A DNA stretch of 64,000 bases from Algoriphagus hitonicola. GTDB taxonomy: Bacteria > Bacteroidota > Bacteroidia > Cytophagales > Cyclobacteriaceae. Both the position numbers and the translations under genes were made by a program. The notes under the pieces were generated by a model. The model saw only the letters and a list, made by a program, of their open reading frames with translations, was not told the DNA's origin and made no database searches. The stretch's first letter is position 1. The number at the start of each line of letters is the position of its first letter. Shown here piece after piece: positions 17,310 to 24,833 of the stretch. The DNA is taken from NCBI RefSeq assembly GCF_900113375.1, contig NZ_FOPC01000004.1, positions 248,001-312,000 on the forward strand, read 5' to 3'.

Positions 17310-18838
17310 TGGAAGTACTAAACAGTTTCATGACCTGGGTTTTCAAAACCCGGCTGGGACAAATCGAAAACTTTAAGAAAAACCCCATCCAAACTCAAAG
17401 GACGGTTCTTTTTGAATTAATAGACGCTGGGCGAAAAACTGAGTTTGGTCGAAAATACAATTTCTCTGAAATTAAAAATTACCGGGATTTTGCAGATCAG
17501 CTTCCACTTTTTGATTATGATAGTTTTAAACCCTACATCGACCGGACGATGGAAGGCAAACAAGGAGTGATTTGGAATTCGAAAATCGAGTGGTTTTCCA
17601 AATCTTCCGGGACGACTTCAAGCCGAAGCAAATACATTCCCGTCACCGAAGAAAGCCTCGAAGAATGTCACTACAAAGGGGGCAAGGATATGCTTTCGCT
17701 TTATTTGTCCAATTATCCCAATTCCAAACTATTCTCTGGAAAGAACCTGACGATCGGTGGGACGCTTGAAAAAAACCCGCTAAATCCTCAAGGAACCGCC
17801 AAAGCGGGAGATATCTCTGCGGTAATCATGAAAAACCTGCCCATTTGGGCACAGATTGTCCGCACACCCAATCTCGAAACCGCCTTGATGGGTGAGTGGG
17901 AGGCCAAAATCGAAAAAATGGCCAGAGAAACCATGAATGAAAACGTCGTGAGTATAGCCGGTGTGCCTACATGGACAGTGGTCTTACTCCGAAGGATTTT
18001 GGAGCTAAAAGGAGCTAAACATATTTTGGAGGTTTGGCCAAATCTTGAAGTTTTCTTTCACGGAGCAGTGGCTTTTGGGCCCTATCGCAGTCTGTTTAAG
18101 GAATTGATTCCTTCCGAAAAAATGCGCTATATGGAGACCTATAATGCCTCCGAAGGCTTTTTTGGGATACAAGATCAGCCTGATTCGGACGAACTGTTGC
18201 TTTTGCTGGATTATGGAATTTTTTATGAGTTTATCCCAATGGAAGAATGGGATAGCGAAAATCCCAAAGCGATCCCGCTGCAGGAGGTTGAAATCGGGAA
18301 AAATTATGCGGTGGTCATATCTACCAATGGAGGACTGTGGCGATATAAAATTGGCGATACCATCCGGTTTACCTCGACAGCACCTTATCGATTTAAAATT
18401 TCTGGACGAACCAAACACTTCATCAATGCCTTTGGCGAAGAAGTGATCGTAGAAAATGCAGAAAGTGCAATCTCCTTCGCAGCTGAAAAAACCAGCTCGA
18501 CTATCTTAAATTTTACAGCAGCTCCAGTGTATTTTAGTTCCGATGAAAATCAAGGTGCACATGAATGGATCATCGAATTCAAAAATCCTCCTGAAAACAA
18601 GGATCAGTTTATTCACTTACTGGATAATCATCTTCGGGAGATCAACTCGGATTATGACGCCAAGCGATATAAAGATCTGGCGTTGAAGGCCCCACTCGTT
18701 CACTTTGCTTCGCCGGGACTTTTTGAAAAATGGCTGGGCAAAAAAGGAAAATTAGGCGGACAACATAAAGTGCCAAGACTGTCCAATGATCGGGGATATC
18801 TGGAGGAACTTTTGGAACTGCTAAAGGAGGAAATTTAG
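17309..18838 (+). CDS. GH3 auxin-responsive-promoter family acyl-adenylating enzyme
   Basis: Member of the GH3 branch of the ANL (adenylate-forming) superfamily, which in plants conjugates amino acids to hormones; the bacterial substrate is unknown. The 509-residue protein has the nucleotide-binding motif FSKSSGTTSSRSKYIPVT at about residues 95-112, YNASEGFFGIQ for the adenine contact, and RYKIGDTIRF with RTKHFINAFGEE at the C-terminal hinge. It overlaps lptB by one base (TAATG), so translation is probably coupled. Confidence 0.92.
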   Translation: MEVLNSFMTWVFKTRLGQIENFKKNPIQTQRTVLFELIDAGRKTEFGRKYNFSEIKNYRDFADQLPLFDYDSFKPYIDRTMEGKQGVIWNSKIEWFSKSSGTTSSRSKYIPVTEESLEECHYKGGKDMLSLYLSNYPNSKLFSGKNLTIGGTLEKNPLNPQGTAKAGDISAVIMKNLPIWAQIVRTPNLETALMGEWEAKIEKMARETMNENVVSIAGVPTWTVVLLRRILELKGAKHILEVWPNLEVFFHGAVAFGPYRSLFKELIPSEKMRYMETYNASEGFFGIQDQPDSDELLLLLDYGIFYEFIPMEEWDSENPKAIPLQEVEIGKNYAVVISTNGGLWRYKIGDTIRFTSTAPYRFKISGRTKHFINAFGEEVIVENAESAISFAAEKTSSTILNFTAAPVYFSSDENQGAHEWIIEFKNPPENKDQFIHLLDNHLREINSDYDAKRYKDLALKAPLVHFASPGLFEKWLGKKGKLGGQHKVPRLSNDRGYLEELLELLKEEI

Positions 18839-18859
18839 CGGCAACCTTAAAAGTTGGAT

Positions 18860-19198
18860 TTAATGAAGTTTTGCCCCGTTGGGAACCTGTCGTTCGGTAC
18901 TGCTGAGCACGATATTTCCATCTGGATCCGAAAATCCCGTAATCAATACTTCCGACATAAAATCCGCGATTTGTCGGGGTTTGAAATTAACCACACAGAT
19001 GACTTGCCGACCCATCAGCTCTTCTTTTGAGTACAAAGCGGTCACTTGTGCCGAGGATTTTTTAATCCCAAAATCAGACCCAAAGTCCACCCAAATTTTA
19101 TAAGCGGGTTTTCGGGCTTTTTCAAAATTTTCGACCTGTACAATCGTACCCACTCTTAAATCAATTTTGTCGAAATCTTCGAAGTCAATCGTTTGCAT
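18860..19198 (-). CDS. csaA: CsaA-like tRNA-binding (OB-fold) protein
   Basis: A 112-residue single OB-fold of the EMAPII/tRNA-binding domain family, starting DFDKIDLRVGTIVQVE and containing GRQVICVVNFKPRQI and SEVLITG. CsaA has been described as a secretion chaperone, and the fold binds tRNA. It is convergent with the GH3-family gene, with only 21 bases between the stops. Confidence 0.92.
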   Translation of the reverse strand: MQTIDFEDFDKIDLRVGTIVQVENFEKARKPAYKIWVDFGSDFGIKKSSAQVTALYSKEELMGRQVICVVNFKPRQIADFMSEVLITGFSDPDGNIVLSSTERQVPNGAKLH

Positions 19199-19272
19199 AG
19201 AAGAAATTTTTCTTATTTTTAGAAACCTTTTGCAAATCCTGCAAGTTAACCATTGGTAAGCTTATACTAACT

Positions 19273-19626
19273 ATGTTCAATTCTACAATATTTCCTTTCA
19301 AAAAAGTGAGTTTGCTCGCAACAATTTTGTTGGGAATTTGTGTGTTTGCCGAAGAGGCTTCTGCTCAAAATGAACAAGAAAAGGTAGAAATAGAGCCTTT
19401 AAAGCAGCTCGATAGGCCGATTACCGAGGATCATACTACTTCTCAGGAAGTTGTCATTCCCAAGGTGATGGTTACACCTAAGACAAAGAACCTACCCACT
19501 CAAAATACCCCGATCCGTCGGGAAGTAATTTTAGGCGAAGAAGGTAAAAAGACTCCAGAACCCGTTTCATCCACTTTATCATTCAATATATTTTTATACG
19601 TGGTGGATAAATTCAAAGCAGACTAA
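19273..19626 (+). CDS. Small exported protein of unknown function
   Basis: A 117-residue protein with a classical signal peptide (VSLLATILLGICVFAEEASAQ). The short mature region is rich in charged residues, proline and threonine (VVIPKVMVTPKTKN), followed by a hydrophobic C-terminal stretch (LSFNIFLYVVDKF). No domain recognised. It is a single-gene unit with a terminator just downstream. Confidence 0.65.
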   Translation: MFNSTIFPFKKVSLLATILLGICVFAEEASAQNEQEKVEIEPLKQLDRPITEDHTTSQEVVIPKVMVTPKTKNLPTQNTPIRREVILGEEGKKTPEPVSSTLSFNIFLYVVDKFKAD

Positions 19627-19645
19627 TTTGTGTTTTCTTAATAAC

Positions 19646-19677
19646 TAAAAAGAGACCCGTTTGAGTCTCTTTTTTTT
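19646..19677. terminator. Terminator between convergent genes
   Basis: AAAAGAGAC pairs with GTCTCTTTT across a short loop and ends in a T-run. It touches the stop of the minus-strand HisA-like gene and can serve both directions. Confidence 0.7.
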
Positions 19678-20410
19678 ATGATTCAGATATAAATTTTTCG
19701 AGATCCTTTAGGGTGATTTTCCCTTCGAAATACGCTCTTCCAAAAACTGAGGACTTTACTCCGATATCCCTGAGTGCTTTAAAATCATCGATTCCACGCA
19801 CACCACCACTTGCAGCTAAATGAATATTGGGAAATCGATCGATGACATTTTTATACAGCTCCAAATTTGGCCCCTCCATCACGCCATCCCGGCTGACGTC
19901 TGAGCATTTGAGGTATTTCAGACCACGATCATAAAAGAACTCAATGTGGTCGTAAAGATCTATACTGGTTTTTTTTAACCAACCCCGGATTTTTATTTTG
20001 TTATCCACAGGATTACAGTCGGCTGCTAGGTTGATTTTTTCCCTACCATAGGATAGAATAAACTGTCCGAAGCGCTCTGGGTGATTGGCAGCTGCAGAGG
20101 ATATGGTCACGGTTTTGGCACCAAATTCAAAACATTTAATTACATCTCCATCTGTGGTGATACCTCCGGTGAAATCAATTAATAAATCGGTGTAGCCCGC
20201 AATCGCCTCAAGAATATGATAGTTTTTGGGTTCCCCTCTTCGAGCCCCATCTAAATCAACCAAGTGAAGTCGTTTTAGGCCGATAGACTCAAACTCCTGA
20301 GCGATTCCCAGGGGATTGGAGGAAATCACTTCTTCGGTCGTGAAATCTCCTCGTTTGAGGCGAACGCACTTCCCATTAATGAGCCAAATAGATGGAATTA
20401 TTTCAAACAT
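19676..20410 (-). CDS. HisA-like TIM-barrel protein with altered catalytic residues
   Basis: A 244-residue (beta-alpha)8 barrel clearly homologous to HisA, the ProFAR isomerase of histidine synthesis (LHLVDLDGARRGEP, KCSDVSRDGVMEGPN, AASGGVRGIDDF, VFGRAYFEGK). The first strand reads IIPSIWLINGKCVRL where HisA has PAxDLxxG, so the general-base aspartate (Asp8 in Thermotoga HisA) is Trp9. GGGIR of the phosphate site is TGGIT. The second catalytic aspartate appears kept (NLAADCNP). No other his genes are nearby. It is better viewed as a HisA paralogue of unknown activity than as histidine-pathway HisA. Confidence 0.8.
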   Translation of the reverse strand: MFEIIPSIWLINGKCVRLKRGDFTTEEVISSNPLGIAQEFESIGLKRLHLVDLDGARRGEPKNYHILEAIAGYTDLLIDFTGGITTDGDVIKCFEFGAKTVTISSAAANHPERFGQFILSYGREKINLAADCNPVDNKIKIRGWLKKTSIDLYDHIEFFYDRGLKYLKCSDVSRDGVMEGPNLELYKNVIDRFPNIHLAASGGVRGIDDFKALRDIGVKSSVFGRAYFEGKITLKDLEKFISES

Positions 20411-20573
20411 GTTAGTAAATTATTCGAAAGATTGAACTGGGCGGTTTTAAAAACTTTACCCTAAATATAATACTTAAGGGGTTTTGGCACAGTGAATAGA
20501 TAGATTTCTTTACAAATAGTCAAATTTTAGCTGGTTTTGAAAGGCTCAATGCAAAAAACCCCCAGATTTATTT

Positions 20574-21611
20574 TCAATACTTTAATCGCCCTATTTTGCC
20601 ATCAGCTCCGGAAGCCCAAATGGCTCCTCCCGAATGTGCCCGGCTCACCGCATGATATCCTTCTGAGCTAAACAATGTCCAGTTTTTTCCTCCATCTGTT
20701 GAAAAATCACTTCCGGAAGGTCCTGTCGCAATCACCCAATGGTAATGGGAAAAATAAGCAACTGCAGATCGGTATCCGGCAGGTGGACTGGTAGGCTGTA
20801 ACCACTCTTGGTCGGGAATAAGAAACAACCCGGCATTGCCGGTGATTTCTTTCTCTTGGGTATAATCTCCTCCTACTGCAATGATTTCTCCATTTCCGAC
20901 ATGAGTAATGGAAAAAATCCCCCGTGAGGGATTGCCCTGTGCCAAATTGCTTTTCCATTTTTCCCAGGTTTTGCCTCGGTTTGGAGAATAATAAAGATTG
21001 GACACCGTTCCCCCGCTTCCCAGCCAGAGTTCATCGTCCAGTGCTAAAAGTGATGATGCGCTAGCTGCAAATCCCGCTTCCCCCGATTCGGCCAAAGGAA
21101 GTGAATCAATTAGACTCCAGTTTTCCCCCTGATCTTTGGTCTCCAAAATCGTCCACCTACCCTCAACCGGATCACCAAAGACATAGCCTCGATCTTCATC
21201 AGCAAAACTGATACCGTCCAAAAATGCATCCGCTGGTTCTTGGTGTTTTTTGGTCCATGTTTGACCTCCATCTTCGGTTTTGTATATGACTGCGGGTTGA
21301 CCAGCAGATACCACGATGGCTTGCTCTGCGTCAAAGGCATAGATCGATCTAAAATCCACGCTGTCCAAGGAGTCCACGATCCCATGAGTCCAAGTTTGTC
21401 CTCCATCCAGCGACTTGAGCCAGGTTCCTCCACTTCCACTTGACCATATAATGTCTTCGGTCACCGGAGAAAGTCCCCTCAAGGATGCTTTTACCGGGGT
21501 ATTCATCATCTCCCAACCAACTGGTTCCTTTACTGTCCCTTCTCCTGAATTCTTTTGGCAGGAAAAAAGCGCTGTTGAAATCAACAGCGCTCCGATACTT
21601 TTTTTCAACAT
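20574..21611 (-). CDS. YCF48-like/Asp-box beta-propeller lipoprotein
   Basis: A 345-residue lipoprotein (signal LLISTALFSCQK) with repeated Asp-box turns: SLDGGQTWTH, TEDGGQTWTKK, SPNRGKTWEKW and STDGGKNWTLF. These mark a propeller related to YCF48 assembly factors and sialidase-type folds. No sialidase catalytic residues can be identified with confidence, so a binding or scaffold role is more likely. It is the last gene of the susC-susD operon, 9 bases after the preceding gene. Confidence 0.85.
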   Translation of the reverse strand: MLKKSIGALLISTALFSCQKNSGEGTVKEPVGWEMMNTPVKASLRGLSPVTEDIIWSSGSGGTWLKSLDGGQTWTHGIVDSLDSVDFRSIYAFDAEQAIVVSAGQPAVIYKTEDGGQTWTKKHQEPADAFLDGISFADEDRGYVFGDPVEGRWTILETKDQGENWSLIDSLPLAESGEAGFAASASSLLALDDELWLGSGGTVSNLYYSPNRGKTWEKWKSNLAQGNPSRGIFSITHVGNGEIIAVGGDYTQEKEITGNAGLFLIPDQEWLQPTSPPAGYRSAVAYFSHYHWVIATGPSGSDFSTDGGKNWTLFSSEGYHAVSRAHSGGAIWASGADGKIGRLKY

Positions 21612-21620
21612 TTTTGCTTG

Positions 21621-22532
21621 CTATGAAATATCCACTTTTCGATACGCTTCAATCAGGGCCAACTCCCCTTCTTTACCCGGAGAGGCATTGCCATGCTCCA
21701 TTCCAAGGATTCCATTGAATCCTTTTTCATGAATGAATTTGAAGACATTTCCATAATGGATTTCTCCGGTTCCTGGTTCCTTTCTGCCTGGATTATCTCC
21801 GATTTGAATGTAAGCAATCTCATCCCAAGTTTTTTCCATGGTAGCAATGATATTTCCTTCGTTTCGCTGCATGTGATAGACATCATACAGGATTTTGCAG
21901 GCAGGACTATCTACTGCCTTGCATATCATGAAGGTTTGATCGGCATGGCGAAGAAATAGATCCGGATTATCACTCAAGGGCTCCAAAACCATCGTCAATC
22001 CATGAGGTTCTAGGATTTCTGCACCTCTTTTAAGTGCTTCGATGACATTGGCGGTTTGGATTCCCATGGGGAGATTTCGCTCAAAATACCCCGGAACTAC
22101 CGTCATCCATGTGGCATTGACTCGCTTGGCTGCTTCGACGGATTTTCGACAGGTTGCTAAAAATGTATCCAAAAATTCCTGTTTCCCGGTAGCTAGTGAC
22201 ACTTTCCAATTGTCTCCGCCATCGATGACAAACACCCCCATCCTCATATTTAGATCTGAGAGCAGTTTTCCCATCAATTCCTGATCTGCTACCGACCTTC
22301 CAAGAAGACCATTGTCCTCAAGTGAACGAAAGCCCTGATCCGCCATGAATCTTAATTCATCCTCAATACCTCCTGGGGCAGAATTTCGAAACATTCCAAA
22401 ATGTGGGGCAAAGTCCATATTGAATGTAGGAGCCCTCTGATCTTCAGCAAAAGCCCCCAAACTCAATCCTCCTGAAAGGCTCAAAGCAGTACTCCCCAGG
22501 CCCATTTTTTTGATAAATCCTCGTCTTTCCAT
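21621..22532 (-). CDS. Tat-exported sugar isomerase/epimerase-like TIM barrel (hydroxypyruvate isomerase family)
   Basis: A 303-residue protein with a twin-arginine-type signal (MERRGFIKKMGLGSTALSL) ending near GAFAED. The rest is a xylose-isomerase-like TIM barrel with metal-binding glutamates visible in TMVLEPLSDNPDLF and ILGMEHGNASPGKEGE, and CKILYDVYHMQRNEGN typical of the hydroxypyruvate isomerase branch. Export folded through Tat would fit a metal-bound periplasmic enzyme. It lies 3 bases after the Gfo/Idh gene, implying a joint pathway. The substrate is unknown; isomerisation or epimerisation of an oxidised sugar is inferred. Confidence 0.87.
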   Translation of the reverse strand: MERRGFIKKMGLGSTALSLSGGLSLGAFAEDQRAPTFNMDFAPHFGMFRNSAPGGIEDELRFMADQGFRSLEDNGLLGRSVADQELMGKLLSDLNMRMGVFVIDGGDNWKVSLATGKQEFLDTFLATCRKSVEAAKRVNATWMTVVPGYFERNLPMGIQTANVIEALKRGAEILEPHGLTMVLEPLSDNPDLFLRHADQTFMICKAVDSPACKILYDVYHMQRNEGNIIATMEKTWDEIAYIQIGDNPGRKEPGTGEIHYGNVFKFIHEKGFNGILGMEHGNASPGKEGELALIEAYRKVDIS

Positions 22533-22535
22533 GGC

Positions 22536-23849
22536 TTATATCACTTTGGTTTTACCTGGTACAGCATGAGGATAGAAGCCGTCATCGCCAGGGAGAATTT
22601 TTGGCATGGCGTCCCATGAAAGTTCCTCAGGGAATAAATCCACCGTTCCATTCAATGCCTCATCCCAGGTCAATACCTTACCGGAATAGGTTGCATACCT
22701 TCCCATGATGGAGGTCATCGTACTTTTAGCGGCATTTTCTGCATCTTCAAATTTATATTCACCCTTTACAATTGCAGCCCAAAGCTCATCATGCTCCTGC
22801 TGATAGGGGTTTGGATTATTTTCTCGATCGTGTGTATAAATCGAATTTCCTTTCCAGTCGGTCAATACTCCGTGATTTCCCGCACTGAGATATACTTTTC
22901 CTTTTGTTCCTTGGAAAGATTCATCCACGCGGTTGGCGGCTCCGGGAAAATGTCGACATTCACTGTGAATCACTGATCCATCTTCATAAGTAAAGGTAAG
23001 CACGTGGTGGTCAAATATTTCACCATGGTCTTTTCCCGTCCTAACGGCCCGGCCTCCGGTGCCTTCCGCTTTGACAGGGTAAGACTGCTTGACCCAGTTG
23101 GCAATATCAATATTGTGGACATGCTGCTCGGTAATATGATCTCCGCAGAGCCAGTTGAAATAATACCAATTTCGCATTTGATATTCCATTTCGGTCTGTC
23201 CGGGTTGACGCTCACGTACCCAGACGCCACCGTCGTTCCAATACACCTGACCTCCTACAATATCTCCCACGGCACCATCATGGATTCGCTTGATGGTTTC
23301 ACGGTAGTTGTTTTGGTAGTGTCGCTGTAGGCCGACGACTACATTGAGTTTTTTAGCTTTGGCTTCTTCAGCCGCAGCCAATACTTTTCGAATGCCTGCC
23401 GCATCGGTAGCCACAGGTTTTTCCATAAAGATCTGTTTGCCCTGCTTGACCGCCTCTTCAAAATGGGAAGGTCTAAATCCCGGAGGAGAGGCTAAAATCA
23501 CTACATCCGCCTCTGCGATTGCATGTTTGTAGGCATCGAAACCCACAAATTTTCTTTCCTCGGGGACATCAATTTTTTCTGTCCCGTACTTGTCAAGCAT
23601 GGGCTTTAGACTATTGTCCAGTCGATCGCGAAAAGCATCCGCCATCGCGACAAGTTTGATGGGATGACCAGTTTCTAAGGCTTGGAATACCGCCCCAGTT
23701 CCTCTGCCACCACAACCAATGACCGCAAGTTTGAGATGGTTTTCGGTAGCGGCATAGGCGCCGGGAAGGACAAAGGGGGAAGTAAGCATTCCGCCTGTGA
23801 CCAATGCGGAGGTTTTGATGAAATCTCTCCTGGAGTTTTGATTTTTCAT
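22536..23849 (-). CDS. Tat-exported Gfo/Idh/MocA family oxidoreductase
   Basis: A 437-residue NAD(P)-dependent sugar oxidoreductase with a Tat signal (NSRRDFIKTSALVTGG). The Rossmann motif is LAVIGCGGRGTGA (about residues 41-53), the EKP motif is in IFMEKPVAT, and the active-site histidine region is GDHITEQHVHNIDIANWV. Tat-exported members carry tightly bound NAD and can act in the periplasm. Members oxidise or reduce ring hydroxyls of sugars, some via 3-keto intermediates. It sits between an FGE-like gene and a TIM-barrel isomerase-like gene in the susCD operon. Confidence 0.92.
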   Translation of the reverse strand: MKNQNSRRDFIKTSALVTGGMLTSPFVLPGAYAATENHLKLAVIGCGGRGTGAVFQALETGHPIKLVAMADAFRDRLDNSLKPMLDKYGTEKIDVPEERKFVGFDAYKHAIAEADVVILASPPGFRPSHFEEAVKQGKQIFMEKPVATDAAGIRKVLAAAEEAKAKKLNVVVGLQRHYQNNYRETIKRIHDGAVGDIVGGQVYWNDGGVWVRERQPGQTEMEYQMRNWYYFNWLCGDHITEQHVHNIDIANWVKQSYPVKAEGTGGRAVRTGKDHGEIFDHHVLTFTYEDGSVIHSECRHFPGAANRVDESFQGTKGKVYLSAGNHGVLTDWKGNSIYTHDRENNPNPYQQEHDELWAAIVKGEYKFEDAENAAKSTMTSIMGRYATYSGKVLTWDEALNGTVDLFPEELSWDAMPKILPGDDGFYPHAVPGKTKVI

Positions 23850-23867
23850 GGCTTGGTTAATTTAGGG

Positions 23868-24824
23868 TTAATAATCGGCAATAGGAGCCTGAGTGTAATA
23901 GGCTTTAATTTCTTCGGGACTCGGAGGCATCAGCGGTCTTACTACGCGCAATCCCAAAAAGGGTGCCTCCGGAAACCACCACTGACTTTTTGGAATCTGC
24001 GGATCAATCTGTTTCCATTTTGGATCACTAATATATCTTTTGGTGGAACTGATCTCCTCAGCACTATGCTTAAAACTTCCTCCACGTATGACTCTAGGAT
24101 AAAGCTCCAAGGCTGGATTTTTTGGGTTTTCATTTGATGATTTTTGATAAAAATCCGGGTCATATTGATCTGAGGTCCACTCCATAACATTGCCGTAGAT
24201 GTCATAAAGCCCCCAGGGGTTGGGTTTTTTCTGACCAATCTTTTGAGTGGACTCTTCCGAATTTTCCGCTGTCCAAGCATATTCTGCAAGTAACTCGGGG
24301 TCATCACCAAAAAAATAAGTGGATTGGGTGCCTGCTTTTGCTGCATATTCCCATTCTGCCTCAGTTGGGAGCCGGTAAAAAATCCCTGTTTTCAAATACA
24401 ACCAATGACAAAACTGGATCGCTCCATATTGGGTCATTCCTATGGCAGGTTTTCCTTCCTTTCCCATCCCAAAAGTCATATCCAAATAGGGTATGCTCGG
24501 TCGAGTCAAACCATCCACCAATTCAGTAATCGGTTCCTCGGTCATGGCTAGCTCGTAATTCTTGTCGAGGAAAAGCTCAAAAATATCCCATGTGATCTCA
24601 TGCGTCCCCATCCAAAAAGCATCGATTTGTACGGTATGGGCCGGTTTTTCATCCGGAAAAGGACTTGTCTCCGAACCCATTCGATAACTTCCTTCAGGGA
24701 TAGGAACCAAGTCAAATTGAGCTTCGGTACCGGGAATTTTTTGGGTATAGGGCTCAAAATTGGAATAGTCCGAAAACATCCCATAGAACGTAAAAACTAA
24801 AAGAAATAGCGCTTTTTTAATCAT
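23868..24824 (-). CDS. Formylglycine-generating-enzyme-like (SUMF1 domain) exported protein lacking the catalytic cysteines
   Basis: A 318-residue protein with a signal-like N-terminus (MIKKALFLLVFTFYGMF) and one FGE-sulfatase/SUMF1 domain: FDLVPIPEGSYRMGSE, GTHEITWDIFELF, YRLPTEAEWEYAAKAG, YDIYGNVMEWTSDQYD and RVIRGGSFKHSAEE. True FGEs have two active-site cysteines after GGSF/W; here that stretch has none, so copper-dependent formylglycine formation is unlikely. The fold is also used for lectin-like and other binding roles. It begins 9 bases after the VCBS gene, in the operon. Confidence 0.88.
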   Translation of the reverse strand: MIKKALFLLVFTFYGMFSDYSNFEPYTQKIPGTEAQFDLVPIPEGSYRMGSETSPFPDEKPAHTVQIDAFWMGTHEITWDIFELFLDKNYELAMTEEPITELVDGLTRPSIPYLDMTFGMGKEGKPAIGMTQYGAIQFCHWLYLKTGIFYRLPTEAEWEYAAKAGTQSTYFFGDDPELLAEYAWTAENSEESTQKIGQKKPNPWGLYDIYGNVMEWTSDQYDPDFYQKSSNENPKNPALELYPRVIRGGSFKHSAEEISSTKRYISDPKWKQIDPQIPKSQWWFPEAPFLGLRVVRPLMPPSPEEIKAYYTQAPIADY

Positions 24825-24833
24825 TTCAATTTA

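Noticed and set aside
20411-20573. Possible small gene or RNA in the gap between the HisA-like and YCF48-like genes
   Set aside because: AT-rich, no open frame with a plausible start, and no convincing hairpin with a T-run.
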